From Thalassotalea_F euphylliae (lineage in GTDB: Bacteria > Pseudomonadota > Gammaproteobacteria > Enterobacterales > Alteromonadaceae): a stretch of 64,000 nucleotides of DNA. Made by a program: the position numbers and the translations under genes. Shown one piece after another: positions 43,856 to 52,483 of the stretch; position 1 is the first letter of the stretch; the number at the start of each line of letters is the position of its first letter. The stretch lies in NCBI RefSeq assembly GCF_042682785.1, contig NZ_JBHUIB010000001.1, positions 248,001-312,000 of the forward strand. Direction: 5' to 3'. Below the pieces are notes generated by a model. The model ran no database searches. It had not been told where the DNA came from and saw only the letters and a list, made by a program, of their open reading frames with translations.

Positions 43856-45547
43856 CTAAATACTCACGCGCTTATACTCACGATATCGCGGTGTCCAGAA
43901 ATTGCGCTCAATTTTCGCAATCAGCATATCGTCCGACATTTCTAATGCTAAGCCCTGTGCGTAAGCAACTTTGGCAACAGCAAACGCTATTTTCTTGCTT
44001 AGCTCGGAAATACTCTCAAGCGGCGGTAGCAACTCACCTTTGCCAGTATTGGCCACCGGTGACGCTTCAGCTAACGTCTCACTCGCCACCATAATCATCT
44101 CATCAGTGATACGATTGATGTTTGCTGATACAACGCCCAGACCTAAACCAGGGAAAATATAGCTGTTGTTACATTGTGCTATTGGATATAGCTCACCTTG
44201 GTATTCAACCGGTTCAAATGGGCTGCCTGTAGCAACAATTGCATTGCCTTCTGTCCATGTAATCACCTGCTCTGGCGTCGCTTCTACCTGACGAGAAGGA
44301 TTACTCAACGGGAAAATGATAGGTTTCGAACATTGAGCATACATGGCTTTAATAACGGCTTCCGTGAATAAGCCTGCTTGACCAGATACACCAATCAGTA
44401 CATCAGGCTTAGCGTTGTTCATTAGCTCTAATAAGTTCGCGTAATCACCGGCAACTGCCCAACTACTTACCGCTGATTTTGATTGTACTAATTTTTCTTG
44501 GAAGTCACGTAATCCGTCCATGCCCTCAGTAAGCAGACCGAAACGGTCAACCATATAAATTTGACTGCGCGCTTGTTCTGGTGATGCACCTTCGCTAATC
44601 ATCTGAGTAATAATCTGCTCTGCAATACCACACCCAGCGGATCCTGCACCAACAAAGGCAACCTTTAGCTCAGAAAGCTGAACACCACGCGTACGACATG
44701 CTGCCAATAGCGTCCCTACTGTCACCGATGCAGTACCTTGAATGTCATCGTTAAAGCAGCAAATTTCATCACGGTATTTCGATAACAGAGGCATTGCATT
44801 AGGCTGTGCAAAATCTTCGAACTGCAACATCACATGTGGCCAACGACGCTTCACCGCTTGAATAAACAGATCAACAAATTCGTCGTATTTATCTTGGCTA
44901 ATACGCTGACGGCGTGACCCCATATACATTGGATCATTTAACAATTTTTCGTTATTTGTACCCACATCGAGCATAACCGGCAAACAGTAAGCAGGACTAA
45001 TACCGCCACAAGCGGTGTACAGTGCAAGCTTACCAATTGGAATACCCATGCCACCGATACCTTGGTCTCCAAGACCAAGAATACGCTCTCCATCGGTTAC
45101 CACAATAACCTTCACTTTGCCTTTCGTGGCATTGCGAAGAATATCGTCCATTTGGTCGCGTTCGTCATACGAAATAAACAAGCCACGGTTACTGCGGTAA
45201 ATATCAGAGAATTGCTCACACGCATCACCAACAGTCGGCGTGTAAATAATTGGCATCATCTCTTCTAGGTGTTCTTGCACTAGCTTGTAGTACAAGGTTT
45301 CGTTTTTATCTTGAATAGCACGCAGATAGATATGTTTGTTTAGATTGGTCTGAAAACTACTAAATTGACGGTAACAACGGTCGACTTGTTCATCGATTGT
45401 TTCATAAGACGGCGGTAGCAACCCTGTTAGGTTGAAATTTTGACGTTCTTCTTTGGTGAATGCACTGCCTTTGTTTAGCAACGGTGTTTCTAATAAATTT
45501 GGCCCAGCATAAGGGATATATAACGGACGTTTTTTGGATTCTGTCAT
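43856..45547 (-). CDS. maeA: NAD-dependent malic enzyme
   Basis: A 563-residue protein of the large malic enzyme family. It opens with RPLYIPYAGPNLLETPLLNKGSAFT. The malic signature is near FEDFAQPNAMPLLSKYRDEICCFNDDIQGTA, which includes metal ligands. The NAD site is VAFVGAGSAGCGIAEQI, and FPLSNPSRQVEATPEQ is conserved. It decarboxylates malate to pyruvate, which links the TCA cycle to pyruvate supply. It is monocistronic with its own terminator. Confidence 0.96.
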   Translation of the reverse strand: MTESKKRPLYIPYAGPNLLETPLLNKGSAFTKEERQNFNLTGLLPPSYETIDEQVDRCYRQFSSFQTNLNKHIYLRAIQDKNETLYYKLVQEHLEEMMPIIYTPTVGDACEQFSDIYRSNRGLFISYDERDQMDDILRNATKGKVKVIVVTDGERILGLGDQGIGGMGIPIGKLALYTACGGISPAYCLPVMLDVGTNNEKLLNDPMYMGSRRQRISQDKYDEFVDLFIQAVKRRWPHVMLQFEDFAQPNAMPLLSKYRDEICCFNDDIQGTASVTVGTLLAACRTRGVQLSELKVAFVGAGSAGCGIAEQIITQMISEGASPEQARSQIYMVDRFGLLTEGMDGLRDFQEKLVQSKSAVSSWAVAGDYANLLELMNNAKPDVLIGVSGQAGLFTEAVIKAMYAQCSKPIIFPLSNPSRQVEATPEQVITWTEGNAIVATGSPFEPVEYQGELYPIAQCNNSYIFPGLGLGVVSANINRITDEMIMVASETLAEASPVANTGKGELLPPLESISELSKKIAFAVAKVAYAQGLALEMSDDMLIAKIERNFWTPRYREYKRVSI

Positions 45548-45684
45548 GATGCTCTTTCGATAAAAAAGACGCTAAACGTTTATTATTTAAACAGTTTAGC
45601 AAGATTGGGTGTCAGTATAGTAGAGAAAACCTAGACAAAAAAGCCGACCATTGGTTTTCTGTACAACTCGTTACCGTTCCAAGT

Positions 45685-45888
45685 TTAATCATCCATTTCT
45701 GAAATCCAGGCGAGTTGGATGGCTTCAAGCACGCGTTCACCACAGTGCGCGGGATCATCATCGAAACGTTCCAGTGCGATCACCCACTGCATTAATTCTG
45801 GAAAATGCAGTTTCATTGGATCCACATCGGGGTGCGCTTCCATTAAATCCAGTGCAATTTCTAATGAGTCTATCCATTTAAGTCCCAT
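45685..45888 (-). CDS. iscX: Iron-sulfur assembly accessory protein IscX
   Basis: A 67-residue acidic protein, start MGLKWIDSLEIALDLMEAHPDVDP, with DDDPAHCGERVLEAIQLAWISE at the end, matching IscX (YfhJ). IscX binds IscS and iron and tunes cluster assembly. The ATG at 45888 has GGAGAGG immediately upstream. In enterobacteria it ends the isc operon after fdx. Here no isc genes are adjacent; instead a 41-residue ORF and a desulfurase fusion lie upstream on the same strand. Confidence 0.92.
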   Translation of the reverse strand: MGLKWIDSLEIALDLMEAHPDVDPMKLHFPELMQWVIALERFDDDPAHCGERVLEAIQLAWISEMDD

Positions 45889-45896
45889 GTCCTCTC

Positions 45897-46022
45897 CTAG
45901 AAAATAAGATGGAAAAAGAAATAATCCATTACCAACATCAGTATAAGCCACAACAGCATATATCGTGCTTTACGACAAAACGCACAATCGGTATGCCACA
46001 GCGTTTTTAGCCTTGTAAACAT
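45897..46022 (-). CDS. Possible 41-residue membrane micro-protein with CxxC motif
   Basis: A small ORF from an ATG at 46022 to a TAG that directly abuts the iscX ribosome site. The product begins MFTRLKTLWHTDCAFCRKAR and continues with a hydrophobic segment (MLLWLILMLVMDYFFFHLIF), so it would be a single-pass protein with a CAFC pair at the membrane edge. The tight junction with iscX suggests translational coupling. Its Shine-Dalgarno sequence is weak (GAAAG), and no homologue is known to me. It could be a chance ORF. Confidence 0.45.
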   Translation of the reverse strand: MFTRLKTLWHTDCAFCRKARYMLLWLILMLVMDYFFFHLIF

Positions 46023-46118
46023 AGGAAGCTTTCAATTTGTTTATAACTGACGTCAAGTATACGCGTTTACAACAAAAAAGGCCGCGGTGCGACCTTTTAC
46101 TTTTAACTCTGCATCAAC

Positions 46119-48431
46119 CTATTCATTTATTAATGCAAAACCACCTGGCACGTGATACACATTAGCAAAGCCATTGCGTTGCAACGTTTTAGCTGCCGCA
46201 TCACTGCGATTACCACTGCGACAAATACAGATAAATTCATCGATATTTTTCTGCGCACGTTGTTGATTTACAAACTGTGTTATTTGCGTCAATGGTATGT
46301 TTACCAATCGTTTACCTGCTACATACGCGTTTGGAAACGCTTCAAACTCGTGTGGTTCACGAACATCAACGACGGTAACATTTGGGTGAGACTCAATAAA
46401 TTTAGCGAGCTCATTGGGCGCCACATTATGAATGGCTTTGCCTACTGACACAAAAGCCCCGCAGGTATACAGTTCATCAGACATTGGCAGTTTTTGATCC
46501 AATGCCGTTTTTTGCAGCGCAAATTCAGCTTCAGAAAGTTCGCCAGATAAGACTCCTGCCAATAGGCTGTTAGTGCTTTTTTCCATGGCAAGTGTCGTGC
46601 TAAACAACGCTTGATAGTCATGACTAGGACACAGCAGCGCGCTTTCTGCCGTCACGCGAGCCAGACGCTGTATCGAATGATAAAGCTGCCCAACATTACC
46701 GCTCTCCAAATCGGTCCTGCCCAACCCACCTATCTGTATCGTGTCACCGGTAAAAGCAAACTCAATATTTTCGGGAGGTAATTTATCGCCTGCGGGTTGC
46801 CCAAGTAAATATGCAACACTATTTAGGGTATGACCAGGAATGGGTAGTTTGACGATAACTTTAGGGCCGATAGCAAGGGCTGGTACAATTGAACCGTCGG
46901 CTAACATTACTTGGGATTGGGTTTCAGGCCATCCTAATGCATCAAATTGATCATACGCCATAAACTCTGGCACCAGTTCTCTTATCATGTCTGTATTGAG
47001 AACTTGCTGCTGATGGCGATGTGTTTCCAACACGGCTTTTACGGAATAGCCTTGGCAACGCACCAAGGTTTCAAATTTATTAACTAGCTCAGGCGTTGCA
47101 TCTATCAGTACACACTCTTTACTGGCTTTATCGACATAACACCATGTACATTTTTGGTCATAAATCCATTGCTGAAGACCATCAACACCAAACTCACTAT
47201 TATCTTCTGTATCTGCCAATATTAAACAGCTGTGTTTAAGTGCCTCTACAGCTTGGCGGATCGCTTGACATGCTTGATCTATGTCCTGTTGTGAAGTTGC
47301 CGGACCAAACGACATACGAATTGCAGACTCACTTTGCCACTTTGGTTTTCCCATTGCATCTAATACAAAAGAGCCGTTGACTTTTGATGAACACGCCGAG
47401 CCCGAACTTACACGAATATGTGCCGCATCGAATAGATCCATAATGTCTTTACTCGACAACCCTTTGACCGAAAAATTTAGCGTAGTTGGCAATGAGCATG
47501 AAAGATCGTGATTAAACACAATGTCAGGAAACACATCTTTTAACGTTTCCACGAGTTGTGATCGGTATTGTTCAAGAATTTTGCTTGACTTGAATGTATC
47601 GTCATTTTCGTCATCAAGTAGTGAAAGCACTGCATGTAAAGCTGCAATGCCAGGCAAATTTTCTGTGCCCGAGCGCAAACCGCTCTCTTGACCACCACCG
47701 GCTATAAACGGTGTGTAAGGTGCCCCTGCACGCACATAAAGTAAGCCGATTCCCTTTGGCGCATAGAGTTTATGGCCACTGAAAGGCGCATAATCAATAG
47801 ATATATCGTCAAGAGACAATTGGATTTTCCCTAACGCTTGCACACAGTCAACCATCCAAAATACGTCGGCATTATAATGTCGAATAGCCTGCTCTAATAG
47901 AGCAAGGTCTTGATATACACCTGTTTCATTATTTGCCGCCATCGTACAAATCACGATCGCCTCTGCCGCATGCTGCCTGATAAACTCTATATCAAGTATG
48001 CCTCGCTCATCGACCGGAATAGCACGAACTTCGCCACCGATATCCAGCATACGATTCCAATGCTTCAACGTTTCAGGAACCGCTTTGTGCTCAGTGGCTC
48101 CGTATAAAAGTAAAGGCTTTTTTTGTTCAATTCCGCGTTCTTTAGCGGCCTGCAATGCAGAAATAATAGCGGTTTGAATACCTTCAGTTGCTCCGCTAGT
48201 GAACGTGATTTCACCTGCACTCGCGCCGATGACCTTTCTGACCAAGCTTCGCGTGGTTTCCAAAATGTACTTCGCTTTAATACCCGTGATATGACTGCTA
48301 CTTGGGTTGCCGTAGCAAAGCTGCATCGTGTGCATTGCCGCTTCAGCAGCTTGCGGAAGCACTGGTGTGGTAGCGTTGTTGTCTAGATAAATTTCGTTTT
48401 TTTGCGGTTGAATATCAGTTAATGACAGCAT
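46119..48431 (-). CDS. Cysteine desulfurase / metallo-beta-lactamase (persulfide dioxygenase-like) / rhodanese fusion
   Basis: A 770-residue protein with three domains. Residues ~10-400 are an IscS/NifS-type class V aminotransferase: IYLDNNATTP start, PLP lysine Lys221 in SGHKLYAPKG, persulfide Cys347 in SSGSACSS. Residues ~415-670 resemble ETHE1-like metallo-beta-lactamases: His471 and His473 in ETHRHQQQ, His534 in PGHTLNS, Asp563 in FTGDTIQIGGLGRTD, and His604 in CPSHDY. The Asp and His of the usual HxHxDH are replaced by Gln. Residues ~675-770 are a rhodanese with active Cys737 in CRSGNRS. The ATG at 48431 matches the desulfurase N-terminus; another at 48485 lacks a ribosome site. Its role is probably persulfide/sulfane sulfur handling. 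Confidence 0.88.
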   Translation of the reverse strand: MLSLTDIQPQKNEIYLDNNATTPVLPQAAEAAMHTMQLCYGNPSSSHITGIKAKYILETTRSLVRKVIGASAGEITFTSGATEGIQTAIISALQAAKERGIEQKKPLLLYGATEHKAVPETLKHWNRMLDIGGEVRAIPVDERGILDIEFIRQHAAEAIVICTMAANNETGVYQDLALLEQAIRHYNADVFWMVDCVQALGKIQLSLDDISIDYAPFSGHKLYAPKGIGLLYVRAGAPYTPFIAGGGQESGLRSGTENLPGIAALHAVLSLLDDENDDTFKSSKILEQYRSQLVETLKDVFPDIVFNHDLSCSLPTTLNFSVKGLSSKDIMDLFDAAHIRVSSGSACSSKVNGSFVLDAMGKPKWQSESAIRMSFGPATSQQDIDQACQAIRQAVEALKHSCLILADTEDNSEFGVDGLQQWIYDQKCTWCYVDKASKECVLIDATPELVNKFETLVRCQGYSVKAVLETHRHQQQVLNTDMIRELVPEFMAYDQFDALGWPETQSQVMLADGSIVPALAIGPKVIVKLPIPGHTLNSVAYLLGQPAGDKLPPENIEFAFTGDTIQIGGLGRTDLESGNVGQLYHSIQRLARVTAESALLCPSHDYQALFSTTLAMEKSTNSLLAGVLSGELSEAEFALQKTALDQKLPMSDELYTCGAFVSVGKAIHNVAPNELAKFIESHPNVTVVDVREPHEFEAFPNAYVAGKRLVNIPLTQITQFVNQQRAQKNIDEFICICRSGNRSDAAAKTLQRNGFANVYHVPGGFALINE

Positions 48432-48622
48432 AAATACACTTCTATTGTCGCGTTGGTTAGCCTTTGTGAGCGATAACGAGATCATTCAATCAGGAAAGAG
48501 CGCATATTCTATTTGTATATAACTTATATTTCTATCTTATAATTAAATCTTTTAAGTAGATAACGTTGTTTTTTTATAACTAAAAGTGATAGTTACCACT
48601 TTACCATCTAATAGACACATCC

Positions 48623-48862
48623 ATGATTACATTGACAAAACAACAAAAAGAGCAGCTAGTTGAGACAATGCAGCAATATATGGCGGACGAACTGCATATC
48701 GAAATGGGGCAATTTGATACGGTATTTTTATTTGACTTTATTACTGAAAAACTTGGCCCACACTTTTACAATCAAGGTTTGCTAGACGCGCAAACGATCA
48801 TTCGCCGACAAGTTGACACCATCGCTGATGCAGTAGACGAGCAAACACTACCGGTTGATTAG
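48623..48862 (+). CDS. DUF2164 family protein
   Basis: A 79-residue acidic protein resembling DUF2164: ITLTKQQKEQLVETMQQYMADELHIEMGQFDTVFLFDFITEKLGPHFYNQGLLDAQ. The FDFITEKLGPHFYNQ segment is the family core. It is small, helical and soluble, with no known activity. It is divergent from the desulfurase fusion and upstream of a DUF3429 gene. Confidence 0.85.
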   Translation: MITLTKQQKEQLVETMQQYMADELHIEMGQFDTVFLFDFITEKLGPHFYNQGLLDAQTIIRRQVDTIADAVDEQTLPVD

Positions 48863-48927
48863 AGCGGTTTCTGATCGGCAAGTGTTGGCCAAACGTATCC
48901 TCTATTAATCATTTCAGAGTGGAAAAC

Positions 48928-49359
48928 ATGGCCAATATGACCAGCTGGCAAACGCTTGGCTACCTCGGACTTATTCCTTTTGTCGCAGTAGTCATGACAA
49001 CGAATAGTAACACCGACATTGTCGGGGTCTCGAATTACCTCATTTTTAGCGCGTATAGCGCATGTATTCTGAGTTTTTTAGCAGGCACCTTGTGGTTAAA
49101 ACATCATAATGAACAAGAGACTGCCCCCACTTTTCTTTCAAATGCTTTTACACTGGTAGCATTCGCTGGCCTACTGCTACCGCCAATTTTTGCATTACCA
49201 CTTTTAGCTATCGGTTACCTGACCTTACTTGCAAGCGAATTTAAACTTGGGCTGTTTACTAACAAGCCCGAAGGTTACCTGCTGCTGCGCACCGTGTTGA
49301 CCGCTATTGTTGTGGTTTGTCACCTACTGATGATCATCAACTTGCCGGAGCAGACATGA
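48928..49359 (+). CDS. DUF3429 membrane protein
   Basis: A 143-residue protein with about four to five hydrophobic helices, resembling DUF3429: WQTLGYLGLIPFVAVVM, YLIFSAYSACILSFLAGTLW and LRTVLTAIVVVCHLLMI. ATG at 48928 with GGA upstream; a GTG three codons earlier is possible. Its stop overlaps the start of the next gene (ATGA), so the two are translationally coupled. Function unknown. Confidence 0.8.
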   Translation: MANMTSWQTLGYLGLIPFVAVVMTTNSNTDIVGVSNYLIFSAYSACILSFLAGTLWLKHHNEQETAPTFLSNAFTLVAFAGLLLPPIFALPLLAIGYLTLLASEFKLGLFTNKPEGYLLLRTVLTAIVVVCHLLMIINLPEQT

Positions 49360-49808
49360 GCGAAATGATACTTTTCTACGACGGCAATTGCCCACTCTGT
49401 ATGTCTGAAATATCAGCGTTACAAAAACGTGATGTCGACCAGAAAATAGCGTTCGAAAATCTCCATGATGAGAGCGCGTTATCACAATACCCAGAAATAG
49501 AGAAGTCAGCTGCATTGTCTTCTATTCACGGCATACTTTATGGCGAATCAAAACAAGTGATAACGGGCATTGACGTCAATTACCATGCATGGCGGCTGGT
49601 GGGAAAAAAACATTGGGTTGCGCCACTCAAATGGAAGATAACACGACCATTTGCAAAGCTGGGATACAAATTGTTTGCCGCAAATCGACACACCATATCG
49701 ACACTTTATGCGCGTATCACAGGTAAGTACTCAACAACTGAAAGCTGCGACTGCGGTTCAACACCACGCAACAGCTCTGAAGAGCATAACAATGGAGCTA
49801 AGCCATGA
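49356..49808 (+). CDS. DCC-family thiol-disulfide oxidoreductase-like protein (DUF393)
   Basis: A 150-residue protein. The DCC motif and CxxC appear at the N-terminus (ILFYDGNCPLCMSEISAL), followed by a core typical of DUF393 (ITGIDVNYHAWRLVGKKHWVAPLKW). The family is thought to act in thiol chemistry, though substrates are not established. The C-terminal tail is short, with CDCG. Starts at the ATG of an ATGA overlap with the DUF3429 gene, with GGAG upstream, and overlaps the SDR gene the same way. Confidence 0.88.
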   Translation: MSEMILFYDGNCPLCMSEISALQKRDVDQKIAFENLHDESALSQYPEIEKSAALSSIHGILYGESKQVITGIDVNYHAWRLVGKKHWVAPLKWKITRPFAKLGYKLFAANRHTISTLYARITGKYSTTESCDCGSTPRNSSEEHNNGAKP

Positions 49809-50533
49809 AAACGCCATCAGTGCTGATTATCGGTGCCAGCAGTGCAATTGCGATAGCTGCAGCCGCAGAGCTCGCTAAATCAGGCAATTCAGTTGTCGCA
49901 ATATCCAGAAGTACTCTTGCTGACGAACTGAAGCAGTTTACCACTGATATTCGGTGGATTCAGTCACACTACAACGAGCACACTATCGCAGAAATATGCT
50001 CATCACTCGCTGCGGAGTATGATTTTACGTCTGTCATTATTTGTAATGGCGTGCTGCACGGTGACGACTTTTTCCCCGAAAAGAAAATAGAAGAGCTCGA
50101 CTTAGCTTCAATAGGAAAAGTGATGAATGCCAACACTTTGACCGCGATGACTTGGTTAAAACATCTTATTCCGGTATTAGAGAAGCAAAAAGTGCATTGT
50201 TATATCACTATATTAAGCGCACGTATTGGCAGTATTAGCGACAACCAACTCGGTGGTTGGTATAGCTACCGCATGTCTAAAGCAGCGTTAAATATGGGAA
50301 TAAAGTGCCTAGCCATTGAATGTTGTAGACGGGCTAAAAACCTAAAATTTATATTATTTCACCCCGGCACTACAGACTCTCCGCTATCCAAACCATTTCA
50401 GCGGAATGTCAAAAAAGATAAGCTGTTTACACCAGCGTTTGTTGCCACTCAACTACTTGCGGCCAAAGATGCAGTCGAATTCGACGGTCAGGCTAGCTAT
50501 CTTGACTGGGCCCATAAACCAATCGACTGGTAA
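49805..50533 (+). CDS. Short-chain dehydrogenase/reductase
   Basis: A 242-residue SDR. The cofactor loop is VLIIGASSAIAIAAAAELA, in which the usual glycines of TGxxxGxG are partly replaced by alanine. The catalytic region retains ITILSARIGSI and YSYRMSKAALN (Tyr-x3-Lys). The pattern resembles the C-factor/CsgA-like branch. Substrate unknown. It overlaps the DCC gene by four nt (ATGA), so the DUF3429-DCC-SDR trio is one coupled operon. Confidence 0.88.
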   Translation: MKTPSVLIIGASSAIAIAAAAELAKSGNSVVAISRSTLADELKQFTTDIRWIQSHYNEHTIAEICSSLAAEYDFTSVIICNGVLHGDDFFPEKKIEELDLASIGKVMNANTLTAMTWLKHLIPVLEKQKVHCYITILSARIGSISDNQLGGWYSYRMSKAALNMGIKCLAIECCRRAKNLKFILFHPGTTDSPLSKPFQRNVKKDKLFTPAFVATQLLAAKDAVEFDGQASYLDWAHKPIDW

Positions 50534-50578
50534 CGGACTTTAACGAGCAAATTTTATTCTAGTATCACCTTTACTTCG

Positions 50579-50836
50579 TTACAGCTTTTCAGACACTTGT
50601 TTAAGCTTCTTGAGAAACTGCTGCCAAGCGTCTTCGTTTGGCTTTTCGATCGCATATTTTCCGTGGAACAGCAAAGTGACGATAACTTGATTAAACTGCA
50701 AGTAGCAGGTGTATCCGTCAAAATCTGCCCAAGCAGATAAGCCTTGCCACTGTCGTTTGCCATCGACGTTGTCTCCATCGGACAACACTTTATTGAAGAC
50801 TGATAAACAGTACTTCACATCCAATTCATTCTGCAT
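50579..50836 (-). CDS. DUF3081-like small protein
   Basis: An 85-residue soluble protein, probably DUF3081: NELDVKYCLSVFNKVLSDGD, ADFDGYTCYLQFNQVIVTLLFHGKYAIEKP and a closing helix DAWQQFLKKLKQ. The ATG at 50836 has GAGG five nt upstream and is preferred to the GTG at 50842. It is convergent with the SDR gene. No function is known. Confidence 0.75.
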   Translation of the reverse strand: MQNELDVKYCLSVFNKVLSDGDNVDGKRQWQGLSAWADFDGYTCYLQFNQVIVTLLFHGKYAIEKPNEDAWQQFLKKLKQVSEKL

Positions 50837-50980
50837 TTTCACCTCTCACGCTGATAATAATATCTACGAAATCGCATGTAAATTGGCTCAATTAACAAAA
50901 ATGAACCATGTTTAATATGACGCCGTACAAAAATAGTAAGCCGTTACAAACAAAAATAGATGTAGAGCGAGGAATACGAT

Positions 50981-51763
50981 ATGCCGAGTACCCAAACGTC
51001 ATCTCAGAGTCAGCCGGCTTTTGCCAGAACGATAGAAAGCAATAAAGTAAGCACATTCGCTGCCTTCCATTGGCTGAGTCTAGCCGTCAGTGATTTTATG
51101 AAAGCCCCCATCATTAGCATAATTTACGGGCTCATTTTTAGCGTGGTACCTGTAGCGATTTTTTACCTAGTATCGACCACAGAAAACCATCTCATTATTT
51201 TACCGGCAACTATCGCGTTTGCGTTAATAGGCCCTGCATTTGCCACCGGTTTATATGATGTTGCTTGGGAGCTTGAGAAAGGCCACACACCGACCATGTC
51301 CCACAGCCTAAAATCAATGTTCAGAAACCCTGTTGGCGAGTGGGGTTTTGCTATTTTACTCATGATATGTATGGTGGCATGGACGCGCATAGCAGCGCTG
51401 CTGCACGCCCTATACCCAAACACCGTAAATCCAACGATGGAAGAACTAGCTGCTTTCTTGGGATTAGGCACAGTTGTGGGTGCGATTATCGCTGCCGTTG
51501 TGTTCACCATTAGCGCCTTTACGCCACAAATTATGGTAGAGCGTAGAGTGGATATTATGACAGCGGTAGCCAGTTCTGTGAAAGCCGTGAACAATAACGT
51601 AAGTGCTATGTTTGTCTGGGCTTTAGTTATTGTTAGCTTTGTAGCACTGGGCTTCTTAACGTCAGGCTATGGATTCGTGCTAATTATGCCGTTGCTGAGT
51701 TATGCTAGCTGGCATGGATACATCGCGGTGATCAAAACGAAACGAGAGCGTAACTACGAATAG
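50981..51763 (+). CDS. DUF2189 integral membrane protein
   Basis: A 260-residue protein with a Ser/Gln-rich soluble N-terminus and six likely membrane helices. Family features include FHWLSLAVSDFMKAPIISIIYGLIFSV, GPAFATGLYDVAWELEKGHTPT and the C-terminal LISYASWHGY-like end (LLSYASWHGYIAVI). Bacterial DUF2189 proteins have no established function. It is monocistronic. Confidence 0.85.
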   Translation: MPSTQTSSQSQPAFARTIESNKVSTFAAFHWLSLAVSDFMKAPIISIIYGLIFSVVPVAIFYLVSTTENHLIILPATIAFALIGPAFATGLYDVAWELEKGHTPTMSHSLKSMFRNPVGEWGFAILLMICMVAWTRIAALLHALYPNTVNPTMEELAAFLGLGTVVGAIIAAVVFTISAFTPQIMVERRVDIMTAVASSVKAVNNNVSAMFVWALVIVSFVALGFLTSGYGFVLIMPLLSYASWHGYIAVIKTKRERNYE

Positions 51764-51785
51764 CTCGAACCTGCTTAACTATCGG

Positions 51786-52322
51786 CTACACTGTTAGCCG
51801 ATAGTAGACAACCTCAGAGTCACCTAGCGGATCCTCATGAAAATAGGTTTTTACGTACTTTAAACCCAGTTTTTTCATAATACTTATTGATCCGATATTG
51901 TCCTCCATGGCGATAGCACAAAGATGTTTAGCTATGCCTAAATCAACAACTGCGTCGCTCACTTGCTTCGCTGCTTCTGTACCAAATCCTTTGCCCCAAG
52001 TTGCTTGCTTAAAACGCCAGCCTATCTCCAATTCATCCCACTGAGGTTCGTCGCCAAAAAAGTCCATAGGACGAATCAAAATCCAGCCAATGAATTGATT
52101 ATTCTCAGTCAAAAATACCCCCCACAATCCCCAACCTTGGGTAGGGTTGGTGAACTTGTTTAGTCGAGGTAGGTACATGTTCTTGATATCTTCCATAGAA
52201 TGCACTTTCCCCCCGTTTATGTATTTCATCACCGCGGGATCTTGATCTAATTCAAACAACAATTGCGCATCATTTGCTGTGAGCAACCGATAGGACAAGC
52301 GTGCAGAGTTTTTAATATCCAT
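51786..52322 (-). CDS. GNAT acetyltransferase (RimJ/RimL-like)
   Basis: A 178-residue N-acetyltransferase. It begins with LSYRLLTANDAQLLFELDQDPAVMKYINGG. The acetyl-CoA region is around LEIGWRFKQATWGKGFGTEAAKQVSDAVVD, followed by AIAMEDNIGSISIMKKLGLKYVKTYFHED. Members modify ribosomal proteins, small amines or antibiotics; the target cannot be inferred. It is convergent with the DUF2189 gene. Confidence 0.85.
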   Translation of the reverse strand: MDIKNSARLSYRLLTANDAQLLFELDQDPAVMKYINGGKVHSMEDIKNMYLPRLNKFTNPTQGWGLWGVFLTENNQFIGWILIRPMDFFGDEPQWDELEIGWRFKQATWGKGFGTEAAKQVSDAVVDLGIAKHLCAIAMEDNIGSISIMKKLGLKYVKTYFHEDPLGDSEVVYYRLTV

Positions 52323-52483
52323 CTCTCTATTCCATTTAGTTGTTGTTATTTGTTGTCTTCATACACACTTAATCTATATGAAGCGCTGAATTCAAAAGGG
52401 TTTAGTAATAAGGTTACTTGAGGCAATGTCGGATTGTCGATAAGCTGACCACAAATTAATTTGAGAGTTTCCAAGACGATTCG

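Noticed and set aside
46071..46099. A terminator after the desulfurase fusion (AAAAGG...CCTTTT).
   Set aside because: Only six base pairs form reliably and the central part does not pair, so the hairpin is not strong enough to call.
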